Positions 1 to 8,381 of a DNA stretch of 64,000 nt are shown here, in pieces. The notes below the pieces were generated by a model. It had not been told where the DNA came from, did not search any database, and saw only the letters and a list, made by a program, of their open reading frames with translations. This DNA comes from Oceanobacillus oncorhynchi. GTDB taxonomy: Bacteria; Bacillota; Bacilli; Bacillales; Amphibacillaceae. The stretch covers positions 3,348,001 through 3,412,000 of the forward strand of contig NZ_CDGG01000001.1 of the NCBI RefSeq assembly GCF_000821065.1. The letters are read 5' to 3'. Numbering within the stretch: the first letter of the stretch is position 1; every line of letters starts with the position of its first letter. The position numbers and the translations under genes are program-made.

Positions 1-1
1 T

Positions 2-1342
2 TTAGAACAGGCAGGCGGTAAAGGTAATCTCCAGCGGATTGCTCACTGTATGACACGGCTGCGCTTATCTTTAAAGGATGATTCGAAAGCTGATTTGGCA
101 GGGTTAAAACAGATTGATGGCGTAATGGGCGTGGTTGAAGATGAGACACTGCAAATCGTAATCGGGCCTGGTACTGTCAATAAGGTTGCTGCAGAAATGA
201 GCCAGCTGACTGGATTTGGCATCGGGGAAGACGCAAATGCGGATGATTTAACGTTTGAAGAAAAAGCAGCACTGGATAAACAAAATATGAAAGCAAAGAA
301 CCGGACCCCCTTTAAAAACTTTTTACGTAAGCTTGGAAATATTTTTATACCTTTAATTCCGGGCCTTGTAGCATCAGGAGTTATTAATGGCGGAGCGAAC
401 TTTGCAGTCAACGCAGGGGTGGATCCAGAGCAAAACTGGATGCAGATATTGCTCTTGTTTGGCGGTGTTATCTTTGCTTCCTTAGGAATCTTAGTAGGCT
501 GGAATACTTCAAAGGAATTTGGCGGAACTCCGGTATTAGGTGCTATAGCAGGAATGATTTTATTTAGCCCGCAGCTTGAAAATATTGCGATTTTTGGAGA
601 GGAATTAACTCCCGGCAGAGGCGGTTTGTTTGGTGTTATCTTTGCCGCCTGGCTGATGACGGTTGTTGAGAAAAATGTGCGTAAAGTGATGTGGAATGCA
701 GTTGATATTATTTTTACTCCTTTAATTACCGTGCTGGTTGTTGGATTTGTATCCTTATTTGCCATTATGCCGGCAGCAGGTTTATTATCCGATGGAATCA
801 CTAAAGGGTTGATTGCCTTGATTGAGACGGGCGGCGTTCTAGCAGGGGCCGTTCTGGCAGGGTTCTTCCTGCCATTGGTTACGGTTGGCCTGCATCACGG
901 TTTGACACCGATTCACTTAGAGTTGATTAATGCGTTTAATGAAACGGCACTGTTGACCATTTTAGCGATGGGCGGCGCCGGGCAGGTTGGCGCAGCGATT
1001 GCGATTTATGTAAAAACCAAAAATAAGCATTTAAAAAATATTATCAAAGGAGCTGCTCCGGTTGGCTTCTTAGGGATTGGTGAGCCGTTAATGTACGGGG
1101 TGACCCTGCCGCTTGGAAGACCGTTCTTAACCGCTTGTTTAGGAGCATCCATCGGCGGAGCGTTCCAGGCAGTGATGAATACAGCAGCTGCAGGAATTGG
1201 CGTTTCAGGCTTATCATTGATACCATTAATAACAAATGGGCAGTATATAAGCTATTTTCTAGGACTTGTTATTTCGTATGTATTTGGTTTCTTATTTACG
1301 TATGCGTTCGGCTTTAAGGATAGTATGGCAGATGGAATTTAA
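2..1342 (+). CDS. murP: PTS EIIBC permease, probably MurNAc-specific (5' end outside window)
   Basis: Membrane permease of a sugar phosphotransferase system: imports and phosphorylates its sugar, taking phosphate on the EIIB cysteine. The reading frame is open from base 2, and the first visible residues carry the EIIB active-site motif RIAHCMTRLR with the cysteine codon at 47-49, so the ATG at 50 is not the start. The rest of EIIB runs to about base 220. A long hydrophobic EIIC domain follows, with the signatures GLHHGLTPIH and GIGEPLMYGV. No EIIA is visible. The sugar is inferred from the next gene, mupG, which in Staphylococcus works with MurP on muropeptide sugars. Without that neighbour it could be called another glucose/sucrose-family EIIBC. 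Confidence 0.78.
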   Translation, partial: LEQAGGKGNLQRIAHCMTRLRLSLKDDSKADLAGLKQIDGVMGVVEDETLQIVIGPGTVNKVAAEMSQLTGFGIGEDANADDLTFEEKAALDKQNMKAKNRTPFKNFLRKLGNIFIPLIPGLVASGVINGGANFAVNAGVDPEQNWMQILLLFGGVIFASLGILVGWNTSKEFGGTPVLGAIAGMILFSPQLENIAIFGEELTPGRGGLFGVIFAAWLMTVVEKNVRKVMWNAVDIIFTPLITVLVVGFVSLFAIMPAAGLLSDGITKGLIALIETGGVLAGAVLAGFFLPLVTVGLHHGLTPIHLELINAFNETALLTILAMGGAGQVGAAIAIYVKTKNKHLKNIIKGAAPVGFLGIGEPLMYGVTLPLGRPFLTACLGASIGGAFQAVMNTAAAGIGVSGLSLIPLITNGQYISYFLGLVISYVFGFLFTYAFGFKDSMADGI

Positions 1343-1347
1343 CAATT

Positions 1348-1378
1348 AACAGGAGGCTGCGGCCTCCTGTTTCTTCTT
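1348..1378 (+). terminator. Intrinsic terminator or attenuator between murP and mupG
   Basis: A perfect 10-bp stem (1348-1357 with 1362-1371), loop TGCG, followed by TTCTTCTTAT. It starts 5 bases after the murP stop and lies only about 10 bases before the mupG ribosome site, so it probably lowers rather than blocks mupG expression, because no separate promoter is obvious in the gap. Confidence 0.75.
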
Positions 1379-1401
1379 ATATAATAGATGGAGGGATAGT
1401 T

Positions 1402-2475
1402 ATGTTAGGAATTTCTATTTATTTAGGGAATACACCAATAGAACAACAGATTCCCTATATTCGAAAAATGAAGGAAAGTGGATTTCATTCCATTTTCACC
1501 TCTTTGCATATTCCGGAGGATGATCAGACAATATACAAAGAGCAGCTTCAGGCGCTTGGTAAAGCAGCGATTGAATTAGATATGGAACTCATGGCGGATA
1601 TTTCACCAAATTCGTTGCAGGCATTAGGCTTTAACTGGGAGAATGCAGATCAATTACTAAACTGGGGACTCTCCGGTCTAAGGATTGACTACGGTATTGA
1701 TGACCAGACAATCATTGATTTATCACATAAAATGCGGATTGCATTAAATGCCAGTACCATTGACGTGGACGCGTTAAATCATTTGAGGGCGAAAGGTCTC
1801 CATATGGAATCAGTAGAAGCATGGCATAATTATTATCCGCGTCCGGAAACCGGGTTAGGGTCCGTAGATTTTATTCAAAAAAATAGGGCATTAAAAGAAG
1901 CTGGTTTAACCGTAATGGCTTTTATACCGGGAGATAAGCAATCACGGGGCCCGCTATACGAAAAATTGCCAACCTTGGAACAGCACCGCGGGTATTCCCC
2001 ATTTGCTGCATATCTGGAATTAGAAAAATTTGGTGAAGCTGATAAAATCGTTGTTGGTGATGTTGAAATAGGAGAGGATTCTTTGGAACAATTTCAGGCC
2101 TATATCGAGAAGGATGAAATACTAATCCGGGCTGTTTCTGATAAACGAGCAGACTCTGAAATAATCCGTAAAGCAGCGGCTGCAATGACCAACCGGGCGG
2201 ATTATGCAAGAGATTGTATCCGTGCCGTTGAATCGAGAAGCTATGCGCAATTTGGAGAATCAGGTGTTCAGGCTCAAAATAATGCGGAGCGTCCTGTAGG
2301 TTCTGTAACGATAGATAATGAAAAATATTTGCGTTACCAGGGTGAAATTCAAATCACCTTAGCCGATTTACCGGCGGATGAAAGGGTAAATGTGCTGGGG
2401 CAGGTAATTGAAAATGATTTACCGCTGCTTCCATGGATTAAGGGGAATCAGAGATTTCGGATTGAATGGCTGTAA
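1402..2475 (+). CDS. mupG: MupG-family (DUF871) 6-phospho-N-acetylmuramidase
   Basis: A 357-aa cytoplasmic protein of the DUF871 family, with an N-terminal TIM-barrel part (about residues 1-235, starting MLGISIYLGN) and a C-terminal cyclophilin-like part. The characterised S. aureus member hydrolyses MurNAc-6-phosphate-GlcNAc delivered by MurP, releasing MurNAc-6P for MurQ. Start ATG is preceded by GGAGGG at a normal distance. The neighbouring PTS gene fits a muropeptide-sugar recycling operon; murQ and murR are not in view and may lie before the window. Function is inferred by family and context. Confidence 0.85.
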   Translation: MLGISIYLGNTPIEQQIPYIRKMKESGFHSIFTSLHIPEDDQTIYKEQLQALGKAAIELDMELMADISPNSLQALGFNWENADQLLNWGLSGLRIDYGIDDQTIIDLSHKMRIALNASTIDVDALNHLRAKGLHMESVEAWHNYYPRPETGLGSVDFIQKNRALKEAGLTVMAFIPGDKQSRGPLYEKLPTLEQHRGYSPFAAYLELEKFGEADKIVVGDVEIGEDSLEQFQAYIEKDEILIRAVSDKRADSEIIRKAAAAMTNRADYARDCIRAVESRSYAQFGESGVQAQNNAERPVGSVTIDNEKYLRYQGEIQITLADLPADERVNVLGQVIENDLPLLPWIKGNQRFRIEWL

Positions 2476-2700
2476 CGGACTAAATCCTGCAGGGATATCC
2501 ATTAACTAATGATGAGCTTTTTCATTTTATACAGAGAGGGGAGAGCTGCGGCCTTTCATTTTCCTAGCCATATTATTTCTATAACAGATTAGGAGTGCAT
2601 CTTATTTTATTTGATAATCAGATGATATGAGATATTTATTCACCTCGAATGAAAAATGTGAAATAATATAGGAAGGTTACAGGAAAAGTGGGGATGCTTA

Positions 2701-3183
2701 GTGGATATACATATTGTTCGGATGACACAAAAGTATGCAGTGGAGGCACTTTGCTGGAAGTACGAAAAACCGTATGACTTTTATAATAATGTGTTAACGA
2801 CTAGTGCGATTGTAGAATTGCTTGGCGGCGGCTATTACGCAATGGTAGATTCATCTCACAGGTTAATTGGTTTCTTTTGCACTGGCCGTTCAGCCAAGGT
2901 TCCTGCCGGAGATAGAAATGCAGCTTATATAGAAGATTGTGTTGATTTAGGTTTGGGAATGAATCCACAGTTGACTGGAAAAGGAAACGGAGATTCATTT
3001 TTAAAAAGAATTCTTCATTTTATTGAGCAGGAGCATAGAGGCAAGGCGATTCGGCTTACCGTTGCGTCTTTCAATAAACGAGCAATCCAATTATATGAGA
3101 AAAATCACTTTATTAAAGAACATCAATTTCGATATAAAGGAATAGAGTTTATAACGATGAAACGTAACAATCCAGCAATATAG
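2701..3183 (+). CDS. GNAT-family N-acetyltransferase
   Basis: A 160-aa single-domain protein with a GNAT-type acetyl-CoA fold. The region GMNPQLTGKGNGDSF resembles motif A (the pyrophosphate-binding Q/R-x-x-G-x-G/A loop), and the C-terminal RLTVASFNKRAIQLYEK block is the usual motif B with the conserved N-x-x-A-x-x-x-Y-E pattern. The GTG start was chosen because the ATG at 2694 is out of frame; a purine-rich AGGAAAAGTGGGG precedes it. Substrate cannot be told from sequence. It stands alone between mupG and the coat gene. Confidence 0.75.
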   Translation: MDIHIVRMTQKYAVEALCWKYEKPYDFYNNVLTTSAIVELLGGGYYAMVDSSHRLIGFFCTGRSAKVPAGDRNAAYIEDCVDLGLGMNPQLTGKGNGDSFLKRILHFIEQEHRGKAIRLTVASFNKRAIQLYEKNHFIKEHQFRYKGIEFITMKRNNPAI

Positions 3184-3224
3184 ACAAAACGTACATTTAT
3201 CGGATTAATAGTTATTTGCGTAGG

Positions 3225-3250
3225 ACAAAACCGCCTTCTTTCATAAGATG
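3225..3250 (+). promoter_or_regulatory. Candidate sigma-K promoter of the coat gene
   Basis: AC at 3225-3226, a 15-base spacer and CATAAGATG at 3242-3250, close to the sigma-K pattern AC-N15/16-CATANNNTA with one mismatch. It lies about 30 bases before the start of a CotD-like gene, a class normally made late in the mother cell. The motif is short, so the support is mainly positional. Confidence 0.4.
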
Positions 3251-3279
3251 TATTATGCATTGGAAAGGAGGGAGTCCGA

Positions 3280-3675
3280 ATGAGCCGAGATAAATGTCAA
3301 TGTAGCCGTTGTCGCAATTCGAACCGGGATGAGGATGTACGTGTTCATCCAACAAGGCATGAGGTTCGTACTACTAATAGCGTGAAAACTGTAAAAAACA
3401 TTCATCCGACAGAAATTAAAAATGTGCATCGCACAATTGTCCGCAATGAAAATTATTATCCAGTCAGAGAATCCAATGTGAACGAAACGGTTGTTGAAAA
3501 TTATGATTGTGGCAGCGACGTAAACGATTCAAGTAACTGCCGCAGAGTAGGTGGTTCAAATAATGGCGGGGGTGGAAATCACCATCATTCCGACCATTGC
3601 GGCAAACGTTCTGAGAACCGCTGCGAAAGAAAACGTTCCTGCGGTTGCGGCAGAAACCGTAATTGGTTCTTCTAA
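3280..3675 (+). CDS. CotD-family spore coat protein
   Basis: A 131-aa, very polar protein rich in Cys, His, Asn and Arg, with an early CQCSRCR cluster, a middle block with repeated I/V-H-P/R-T elements (VHPTRHEV, IHPTEIKNVHRTIV), a YYPVRESNVNET segment typical of CotD-like coat proteins, and a glycine/histidine-rich Cys tail ending CGCGRNRNWFF. Ribosome site GGAAAGGAGG lies 10 bases upstream. CotD-type proteins are inner-coat components assembled in the mother cell. The gene marks the organism as a spore former. A long hairpin terminator follows. Confidence 0.8.
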   Translation: MSRDKCQCSRCRNSNRDEDVRVHPTRHEVRTTNSVKTVKNIHPTEIKNVHRTIVRNENYYPVRESNVNETVVENYDCGSDVNDSSNCRRVGGSNNGGGGNHHHSDHCGKRSENRCERKRSCGCGRNRNWFF

Positions 3676-3738
3676 AAATTGAAATATTATTAGCTGGAGA
3701 GCCTGCGCTTCTCCTGGTTATCATGATGTCGTAAAATA

Positions 3739-3810
3739 ACTCTTATTAAGAAAGCTTTTTCAATGGGAAGAAGATAACCCGTGAAAGGCTTCTTAATAAG
3801 AGTATTTTTT
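3739..3810 (+). terminator. Long hairpin terminator after the coat gene
   Basis: A perfect 14-bp outer stem (3739-3752 with 3790-3803) is followed by ATTTTTTG. The 37-base interior pairs further and imperfectly (AGCTTTTTCA with TGAAAGGCT, GGG with CCC), so the whole 65 bases can form one long hairpin. Confidence 0.7.
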
Positions 3811-3952
3811 GTGTTTTAGAAAGGCGTTTTTCTTGAGCAGATATCTTGAGGTAGATAAATGATTATGGTAATAATATTAATTGTGTTTAAAAAACGACAA
3901 GCATTTGTGATAAACATAACATTTTAAACGAAGAAATATTGGAGGTATACGA

Positions 3953-4498
3953 ATGAAAATTGCAGCAATGATTGGAAGCAACCGCGCAGAATCTTACAAC
4001 AAACAACTTGTTGAATATATGAAGGACCGTTATCAGGAAAAAATAGAAATTGATATTTTGCCGATAGAAAAATTACCTTTCTATAATCAGGATGAGGAAT
4101 TAAATCCGCCAGAAATTGTAAAAGAAATTCGTCAGCGTATCAAAGATAGTGACGCTATTTTATTTGCTACACCTGAATACAATGGGTCTATTTCGGGTAT
4201 GTTAAAAAATGCAATTGACTGGTTCTCCCGTGTTGATTTAGTTATGGTAAATAAACCTGGAATGGTAGTAGGAGCTTCAATGGGAGCCCTTGGTACAGTA
4301 AAAGCTCAACTACAGCTTCGTCAAATTTTAAATTCTCGCGGAGTCGGGGTATTGACTCTGCCAGGAAATGAAGTATTAATTGGTTCCGTTCAGAACAAAA
4401 TGAACGAGCAAGGAAATCTGACGGATGAACAAACCATTGATTTTCTTGATTCCGTTGTTCATAACTTTATCGAGTGGTGCGATACGTTAAAGAATTAA
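3953..4498 (+). CDS. NADPH-dependent FMN reductase (azo/quinone reductase type)
   Basis: A 181-aa flavodoxin-fold protein. The phosphate-binding loop GSNRAESYN is near the N-terminus and the flavin-contacting PEYNGSISGMLKNAIDWFSR motif, typical of NAD(P)H-dependent FMN reductases such as AzoR/YhdA, is at about residues 75-95. Cytosolic and single-domain, it probably reduces FMN, quinones or azo compounds with NADPH. GGAGGT precedes the ATG by about 7 bases. It has its own 270-bp upstream region and a downstream hairpin, so it is likely monocistronic. The natural substrate is unknown. Confidence 0.85.
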   Translation: MKIAAMIGSNRAESYNKQLVEYMKDRYQEKIEIDILPIEKLPFYNQDEELNPPEIVKEIRQRIKDSDAILFATPEYNGSISGMLKNAIDWFSRVDLVMVNKPGMVVGASMGALGTVKAQLQLRQILNSRGVGVLTLPGNEVLIGSVQNKMNEQGNLTDEQTIDFLDSVVHNFIEWCDTLKN

Positions 4499-4549
4499 TT
4501 TTATTGCGGTCCCGTGAAACTGCGGGTCGGCCTTTGTTCTTTTTAAATT

Positions 4550-4620
4550 TCAGCAGGGGTAACTCCCGCTGAATAAAGCTTCAGTTTATGCCGGTGATTT
4601 TACAGTCACCGGTTTTGTCT
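4550..4620 (+). terminator. Tandem hairpins, the second a clear intrinsic terminator
   Basis: The first hairpin pairs TCAGC..GGG with CCCGCTGA (4550-4572). The second has a perfect stem CCGGTGA/TCACCGG (4591-4597, 4606-4612) followed by TTTTGTCTTTTTT. They follow the FMN reductase gene. Copy a of a 29-base repeat (4561-4589) lies between them. Confidence 0.7.
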
Positions 4621-4685
4621 TTTTTCACACTGAAACCATTCAATTGGAGAACCGAAAGCTCCGGCTGAATAAAGTTTCGTTTTAT
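4561..4685 (+). repeat. Two copies of a short dispersed repeat
   Basis: Copies at 4561-4589 and 4657-4685 share the core CTGAATAAAG(C/T)TTC and end TTTAT. Each is preceded by a small GC-rich hairpin. A third copy lies at 44310-44338. No coding potential is seen. Confidence 0.55.
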
Positions 4686-4780
4686 AGTGAAGCAAAATTG
4701 GGAAAGAAATAACTATATGAAAAATAATGACTCACCGATAGCTAAATAAAAATATATTTTTAATGAAAGAAGGGTCGTAA

Positions 4781-6175
4781 ATGGATGAGAGTCATGAATC
4801 ATCAATAGATACAAAAAATATTAGCCGGGCGCCCATTCTGATTGTTTTATTATCCGGAGCCTTTGTAGCTATTCTGAATCAGACGTTACTAGGAACGGCA
4901 TTGCCTCATATGATGGCGGATTTAGATATTGATGCAAATACAGTACAATGGCTGCAATCTGCTTTTATGCTCGTGAATGGGATTATGATCCCGATTACAG
5001 CCTTTTTAATTGGGACGTTTACGACGCGAAGTTTATTTCTAACCGCGATGTCCTTGTTTACAATAGGTACACTGGTTTGTGGCGTTGCACCAGAGTTTTT
5101 CTCACTACTATTGGGGCGTGTTCTGCAGGCAGCGGGTGCCGGAATTATGATGCCGCTGATGCAGACCATTTTGATTTTAATTTATCCAAAGGAAAAACGG
5201 GGCAGTGCAATGGGAATGTTCGGTTTAGTTATTTCCTTCGCACCCGCCATCGGACCGACGCTATCTGGGTATATTGTAGAGCATTTTCCTTGGAGAACAT
5301 TATTCTTCATGGTTCTGCCAATTGCTATTTTAAACATAATTATCGCTTACTTTTTACTTAAAAATGTGACGAAACGAACCTTTCCTGAATTAGATAAGTT
5401 ATCCATTTTATTATCTACACTTGGTTTCGGCGGTATTCTATACGGATTCAGCACCGCTGGAAATGCAGGCTGGTTAAGCTATCAGGTTATCGGTTCCTTA
5501 GTCATCGGCGGAGTTATGCTGGCATGGTTTATTACCAGACAAATGCATTTGAAAACACCTATTTTAGAATTTCGGGTATTTAAATATCGGATATTTACAA
5601 TTACTACGGTATTAGGTATGGTTACGTTTATGACAATGATCGGAGCTGCTGTCATTTTGCCGCTTTATATGCAGCAAATGTTAGGATTTAGCGCCTTTCA
5701 TTCAGGACTGGCTCTGCTGGCAGGTGCTGTTATACAAGGGTTAATGAACCCGATTACCGGAAGGCTTTTTGACCGATACGGTGCCAGGTATTTGGCAATG
5801 ATTGGTTTAGTGCTGATTGTCGGTACGACCTTTATGTTAAGCACGTTAACGACAGAAACAAGCTTTATATTTATCGCAACGATTCATGCCTTGAGAATGC
5901 TGGGGGTGGCTATGGCGATGATGCCTGTTACAACAGCAGGTCTCAATGTATTGCCCGAAAAGTATATTTCGCATGGCACAGCAGTGAACAATACTTTAAG
6001 ACAGGTTTCCGGAGCAATCGGTACAGCATTGCCAATTACCATTATGTCTACAGCATCTATCCCTGAACAGGGAATCCAAGGGATGGTTCATGGTGTCAAT
6101 GTTTCTTTCCTTGTCACTGGAATAATTTCTATCATTGCGCTGGTATTGACATTCTTTATCCATGATCGGGATTAA
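4781..6175 (+). CDS. DHA2-family (EmrB/QacA type) MFS multidrug exporter
   Basis: A 464-aa integral membrane protein of the drug:H+ antiporter-2 branch. Visible marks are the N-terminal NQTLLGTALPHM helix, WLQSAFMLVNGIMIP, a motif A-like RVLQAAGAGIMMPLMQT region, and a motif C-like APAIGPTLSG turn characteristic of antiporters. Hydrophobic segments run throughout, with 12-14 expected. The ATG is preceded by GAAAGAAGGG. No regulator gene is adjacent. It probably exports lipophilic drugs by proton exchange; the specific substrate is not predictable. It converges on pdxK with a shared terminator. Confidence 0.87.
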   Translation: MDESHESSIDTKNISRAPILIVLLSGAFVAILNQTLLGTALPHMMADLDIDANTVQWLQSAFMLVNGIMIPITAFLIGTFTTRSLFLTAMSLFTIGTLVCGVAPEFFSLLLGRVLQAAGAGIMMPLMQTILILIYPKEKRGSAMGMFGLVISFAPAIGPTLSGYIVEHFPWRTLFFMVLPIAILNIIIAYFLLKNVTKRTFPELDKLSILLSTLGFGGILYGFSTAGNAGWLSYQVIGSLVIGGVMLAWFITRQMHLKTPILEFRVFKYRIFTITTVLGMVTFMTMIGAAVILPLYMQQMLGFSAFHSGLALLAGAVIQGLMNPITGRLFDRYGARYLAMIGLVLIVGTTFMLSTLTTETSFIFIATIHALRMLGVAMAMMPVTTAGLNVLPEKYISHGTAVNNTLRQVSGAIGTALPITIMSTASIPEQGIQGMVHGVNVSFLVTGIISIIALVLTFFIHDRD

Positions 6176-6185
6176 CTATTTAATA

Positions 6186-6234
6186 TAATGAAAAAGACCT
6201 TAGAACACCGGATGTTCTAAGGTCTTTTTCATTA
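6186..6234. terminator. Bidirectional terminator between the MFS gene and pdxK
   Basis: A perfect 22-bp stem (6186-6207 with 6213-6234), 5-base loop, A-tract on one side and T-tract on the other. It serves both convergent genes; its right end overlaps the pdxK stop codon. Confidence 0.9.
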
Positions 6235-7062
6235 TACGCTGAATACTTCTACTTTTTTGCTGTCTGTTTTGTTGTAAGCTCCGTGCATCACAGGACCAAC
6301 ATACTCGTTTAGCTTCCAGCCGTTAGCAATAGCAGCTGCAACGAAGGTTTTTGCTGCTTTTACGGCATCGTGCACGTTTTCACCGTGAGCTAAGTTTGCA
6401 GTGATTGCCGCAGCGAAAGTACATCCTGCTCCATGGTTATAGCTTGTTTCTATTTTTTCGCTTTCTAATAAGTCAAAGTCTATTCCGTCATAGAACAGGT
6501 CAACAGCTTTATCGTGGTCAAGCTGTTTTCCGCCTTTAACGACAACATTTTTTGCACCTAAGGCGTGAATTTTTTTAGCAGCTTCCTTCATTTGCTCTAT
6601 GGTCTTAATTGGAGCCATTTGAGCTAATTGCGCTGCTTCAAACAAATTAGGCGTTACAACCAGAGAACGAGGCAATAATTCTTCACGCATCGCGTCTGTG
6701 TTTTCCGGCTGAAGCACTTCATCTTCCCCTTTACATACCATGACAGGGTCAAGAACATACTTCTCAATATTGTATTCATCAATTTTTTTTGCGCCTAAAT
6801 TAATAATATCTACAGATCCCAGCATTCCGGATTTCATTGCATCTACGCCGACAGAAAGGATCGTGTTCAATTGTTTTTCAACGACTTCCGCATCAATCGG
6901 TGTAACGTCATGTCCCCAGCCTTCTGGATTCATTGTCACAATGGAAGTCAGAGCGGTCATGCCATATACATTATGCTCCTGAAAGGTTTTTAAATCTGCA
7001 GCAATCCCGGCTCCGCCGCTAGAGTCAGAACCAGCAAGGGTTAATGCTTTTTTCATAGTCAT
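6232..7062 (-). CDS. pdxK: Pyridoxine/pyridoxal/HMP kinase (ThiD-like ribokinase fold)
   Basis: A 276-aa kinase of the PfkB/ribokinase superfamily, phosphorylating B6 vitamers and possibly hydroxymethylpyrimidine. Seen are the substrate-binding GSDSSGGAGIAADLKT near the N-terminus, the central DPVMVCKGEDEVL, VVTPNLFEA, and the C-terminal anion hole with catalytic Asp/Cys context NHGAGCTFAAAITA. The DPVMVCKG wording and length match Bacillus PdxK better than dedicated ThiD. An AAGGAGGAAAACC ribosome site precedes the start. It stands alone, so a salvage role for pyridoxal phosphate is likely. Confidence 0.85.
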   Translation of the reverse strand: MTMKKALTLAGSDSSGGAGIAADLKTFQEHNVYGMTALTSIVTMNPEGWGHDVTPIDAEVVEKQLNTILSVGVDAMKSGMLGSVDIINLGAKKIDEYNIEKYVLDPVMVCKGEDEVLQPENTDAMREELLPRSLVVTPNLFEAAQLAQMAPIKTIEQMKEAAKKIHALGAKNVVVKGGKQLDHDKAVDLFYDGIDFDLLESEKIETSYNHGAGCTFAAAITANLAHGENVHDAVKAAKTFVAAAIANGWKLNEYVGPVMHGAYNKTDSKKVEVFSV

Positions 7063-7199
7063 TGGTTTTCCTCCTTAAAGTCAGTTATACTCATAAATTA
7101 AATGATGCTGACTCTCTAAAAATTACTTTTCCTTTGTTGCTAGGATAATCCTTTCTAACTCAATTGTAAAGCCATCGAAATGCGACAGGCAAGATGCCG

Positions 7200-8237
7200 C
7201 TATACGTTAATAAACGAATCGGTTGCATTAATCTGTCCCTTTATCTTCGTTGCATGTAATTTTTCTCCCTGCAGCCATTTTTGAAAAGAGAAAATAAATG
7301 GCTGACGATTGCCTCCCAACGCAAACCAAGCAGCTTGTTCTTTTGGCAAGTACAGTGCTGTATGCAGTGTCCCTGCCCATGCACCGTATTTTTCAGAAAA
7401 GATTCCTTGTTCGATATCATTTAACATACGAAACGCTTCATAAGGTGTATGAATATCCCTCTGCTTTGTTAGGATTCTCTCCAGCCGTTCCATTGATTCA
7501 TCTGAACGGTACCGGTTCTCTTCTGTTAATGCATTGAAATGGTTTGTACAGCTGCTATCTTCCCGGACAAAGAAAGAGCGGGGGGAAACCTCCACAACGA
7601 GTGATTTTCCAGTTGTATCTAATAATACATAGTTGAAGGTATTCCGGTGCGGGATCTCACGCAGTAATTGAACGGCTTCTTCCACAGTGGCACAGTTTTC
7701 TAAAAGTAGTCTGCCGATCATATTGCAGACAAAGCCATCGCCGGATTTTTTACGGTTGACGAAATTATAGCCCATCGTCAGCCCTTTTTCATTGATTCCG
7801 TCCGTACGCCCGGTGATTTGCATGGAAGGACCGGCACTGGCATATCCGGAATCAGAGGGGGCGAATAAAACATAACGGCCTTCATAGGAATGGGGGGCAT
7901 TATCATAATTTCGTACCAGGTAATCCTGCTTGGTATTAATGGAACAGCCGCTGCGGCCGTATTCATAATAGTAACCGCCGAATTCGCGAATGGCATCATT
8001 CCAGGGGATGCCTAATCCATCACTTAATCCTTTTATTTCTTCCCAAATAGCCGGAGAAAATGCTTTGAATACTGCTTTTACTTCTTCTTCATCAACAAGG
8101 AAGTTTCTCCAGCGTTTGCTGAGCAGTGCTTTCCGATGGTTGATTATGGGTGAATTCTTTAGTTTTTCCGCCTGAAAAAGTCCGAATTGATAATGGCCTC
8201 CACGGAATTGTATAATATCAGCATGAACAGATTTCAT
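7200..8237 (-). CDS. C45-family autoproteolytic acyltransferase/hydrolase
   Basis: A 345-aa Ntn-hydrolase-type protein related to acyl-CoA:6-aminopenicillanate acyltransferase. The probable catalytic residue is Cys98 in GRSGCSI, followed by the conserved RNYD (about 109-112) and, further on, SMQITGRTDGINEKGLTMGYNFV. In the family the cysteine becomes N-terminal after self-cleavage, leaving about 97 residues as a small alpha chain. No signal peptide is evident, so it probably acts in the cytoplasm. Physiological substrate unknown in Bacillaceae; hydrolysis or transfer of an acyl-amide is inferred. It is divergent from the nth-like gene. Confidence 0.8.
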   Translation of the reverse strand: MKSVHADIIQFRGGHYQFGLFQAEKLKNSPIINHRKALLSKRWRNFLVDEEEVKAVFKAFSPAIWEEIKGLSDGLGIPWNDAIREFGGYYYEYGRSGCSINTKQDYLVRNYDNAPHSYEGRYVLFAPSDSGYASAGPSMQITGRTDGINEKGLTMGYNFVNRKKSGDGFVCNMIGRLLLENCATVEEAVQLLREIPHRNTFNYVLLDTTGKSLVVEVSPRSFFVREDSSCTNHFNALTEENRYRSDESMERLERILTKQRDIHTPYEAFRMLNDIEQGIFSEKYGAWAGTLHTALYLPKEQAAWFALGGNRQPFIFSFQKWLQGEKLHATKIKGQINATDSFINV

Positions 8238-8381
8238 TGTTGCTCTCCATTTCTTTCGTAAATGTATTGCTAGTGTATCTTGTTTAGAGTGATTAGAAAA
8301 GAAATCAGCTTTATCATGGAGAATCGTTCGTAAAACTCCTGCTAAGTGAACTTTCGTTTAATGGAAAAAGAGGAGATTCAG

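Noticed and set aside
43-801. 252-codon ORF on the minus strand across the PTS gene
   Set aside because: It is antisense to a clear EIIBC frame, is full of Ser/Pro/Thr in a way typical of shadow frames, and has no ribosome site.
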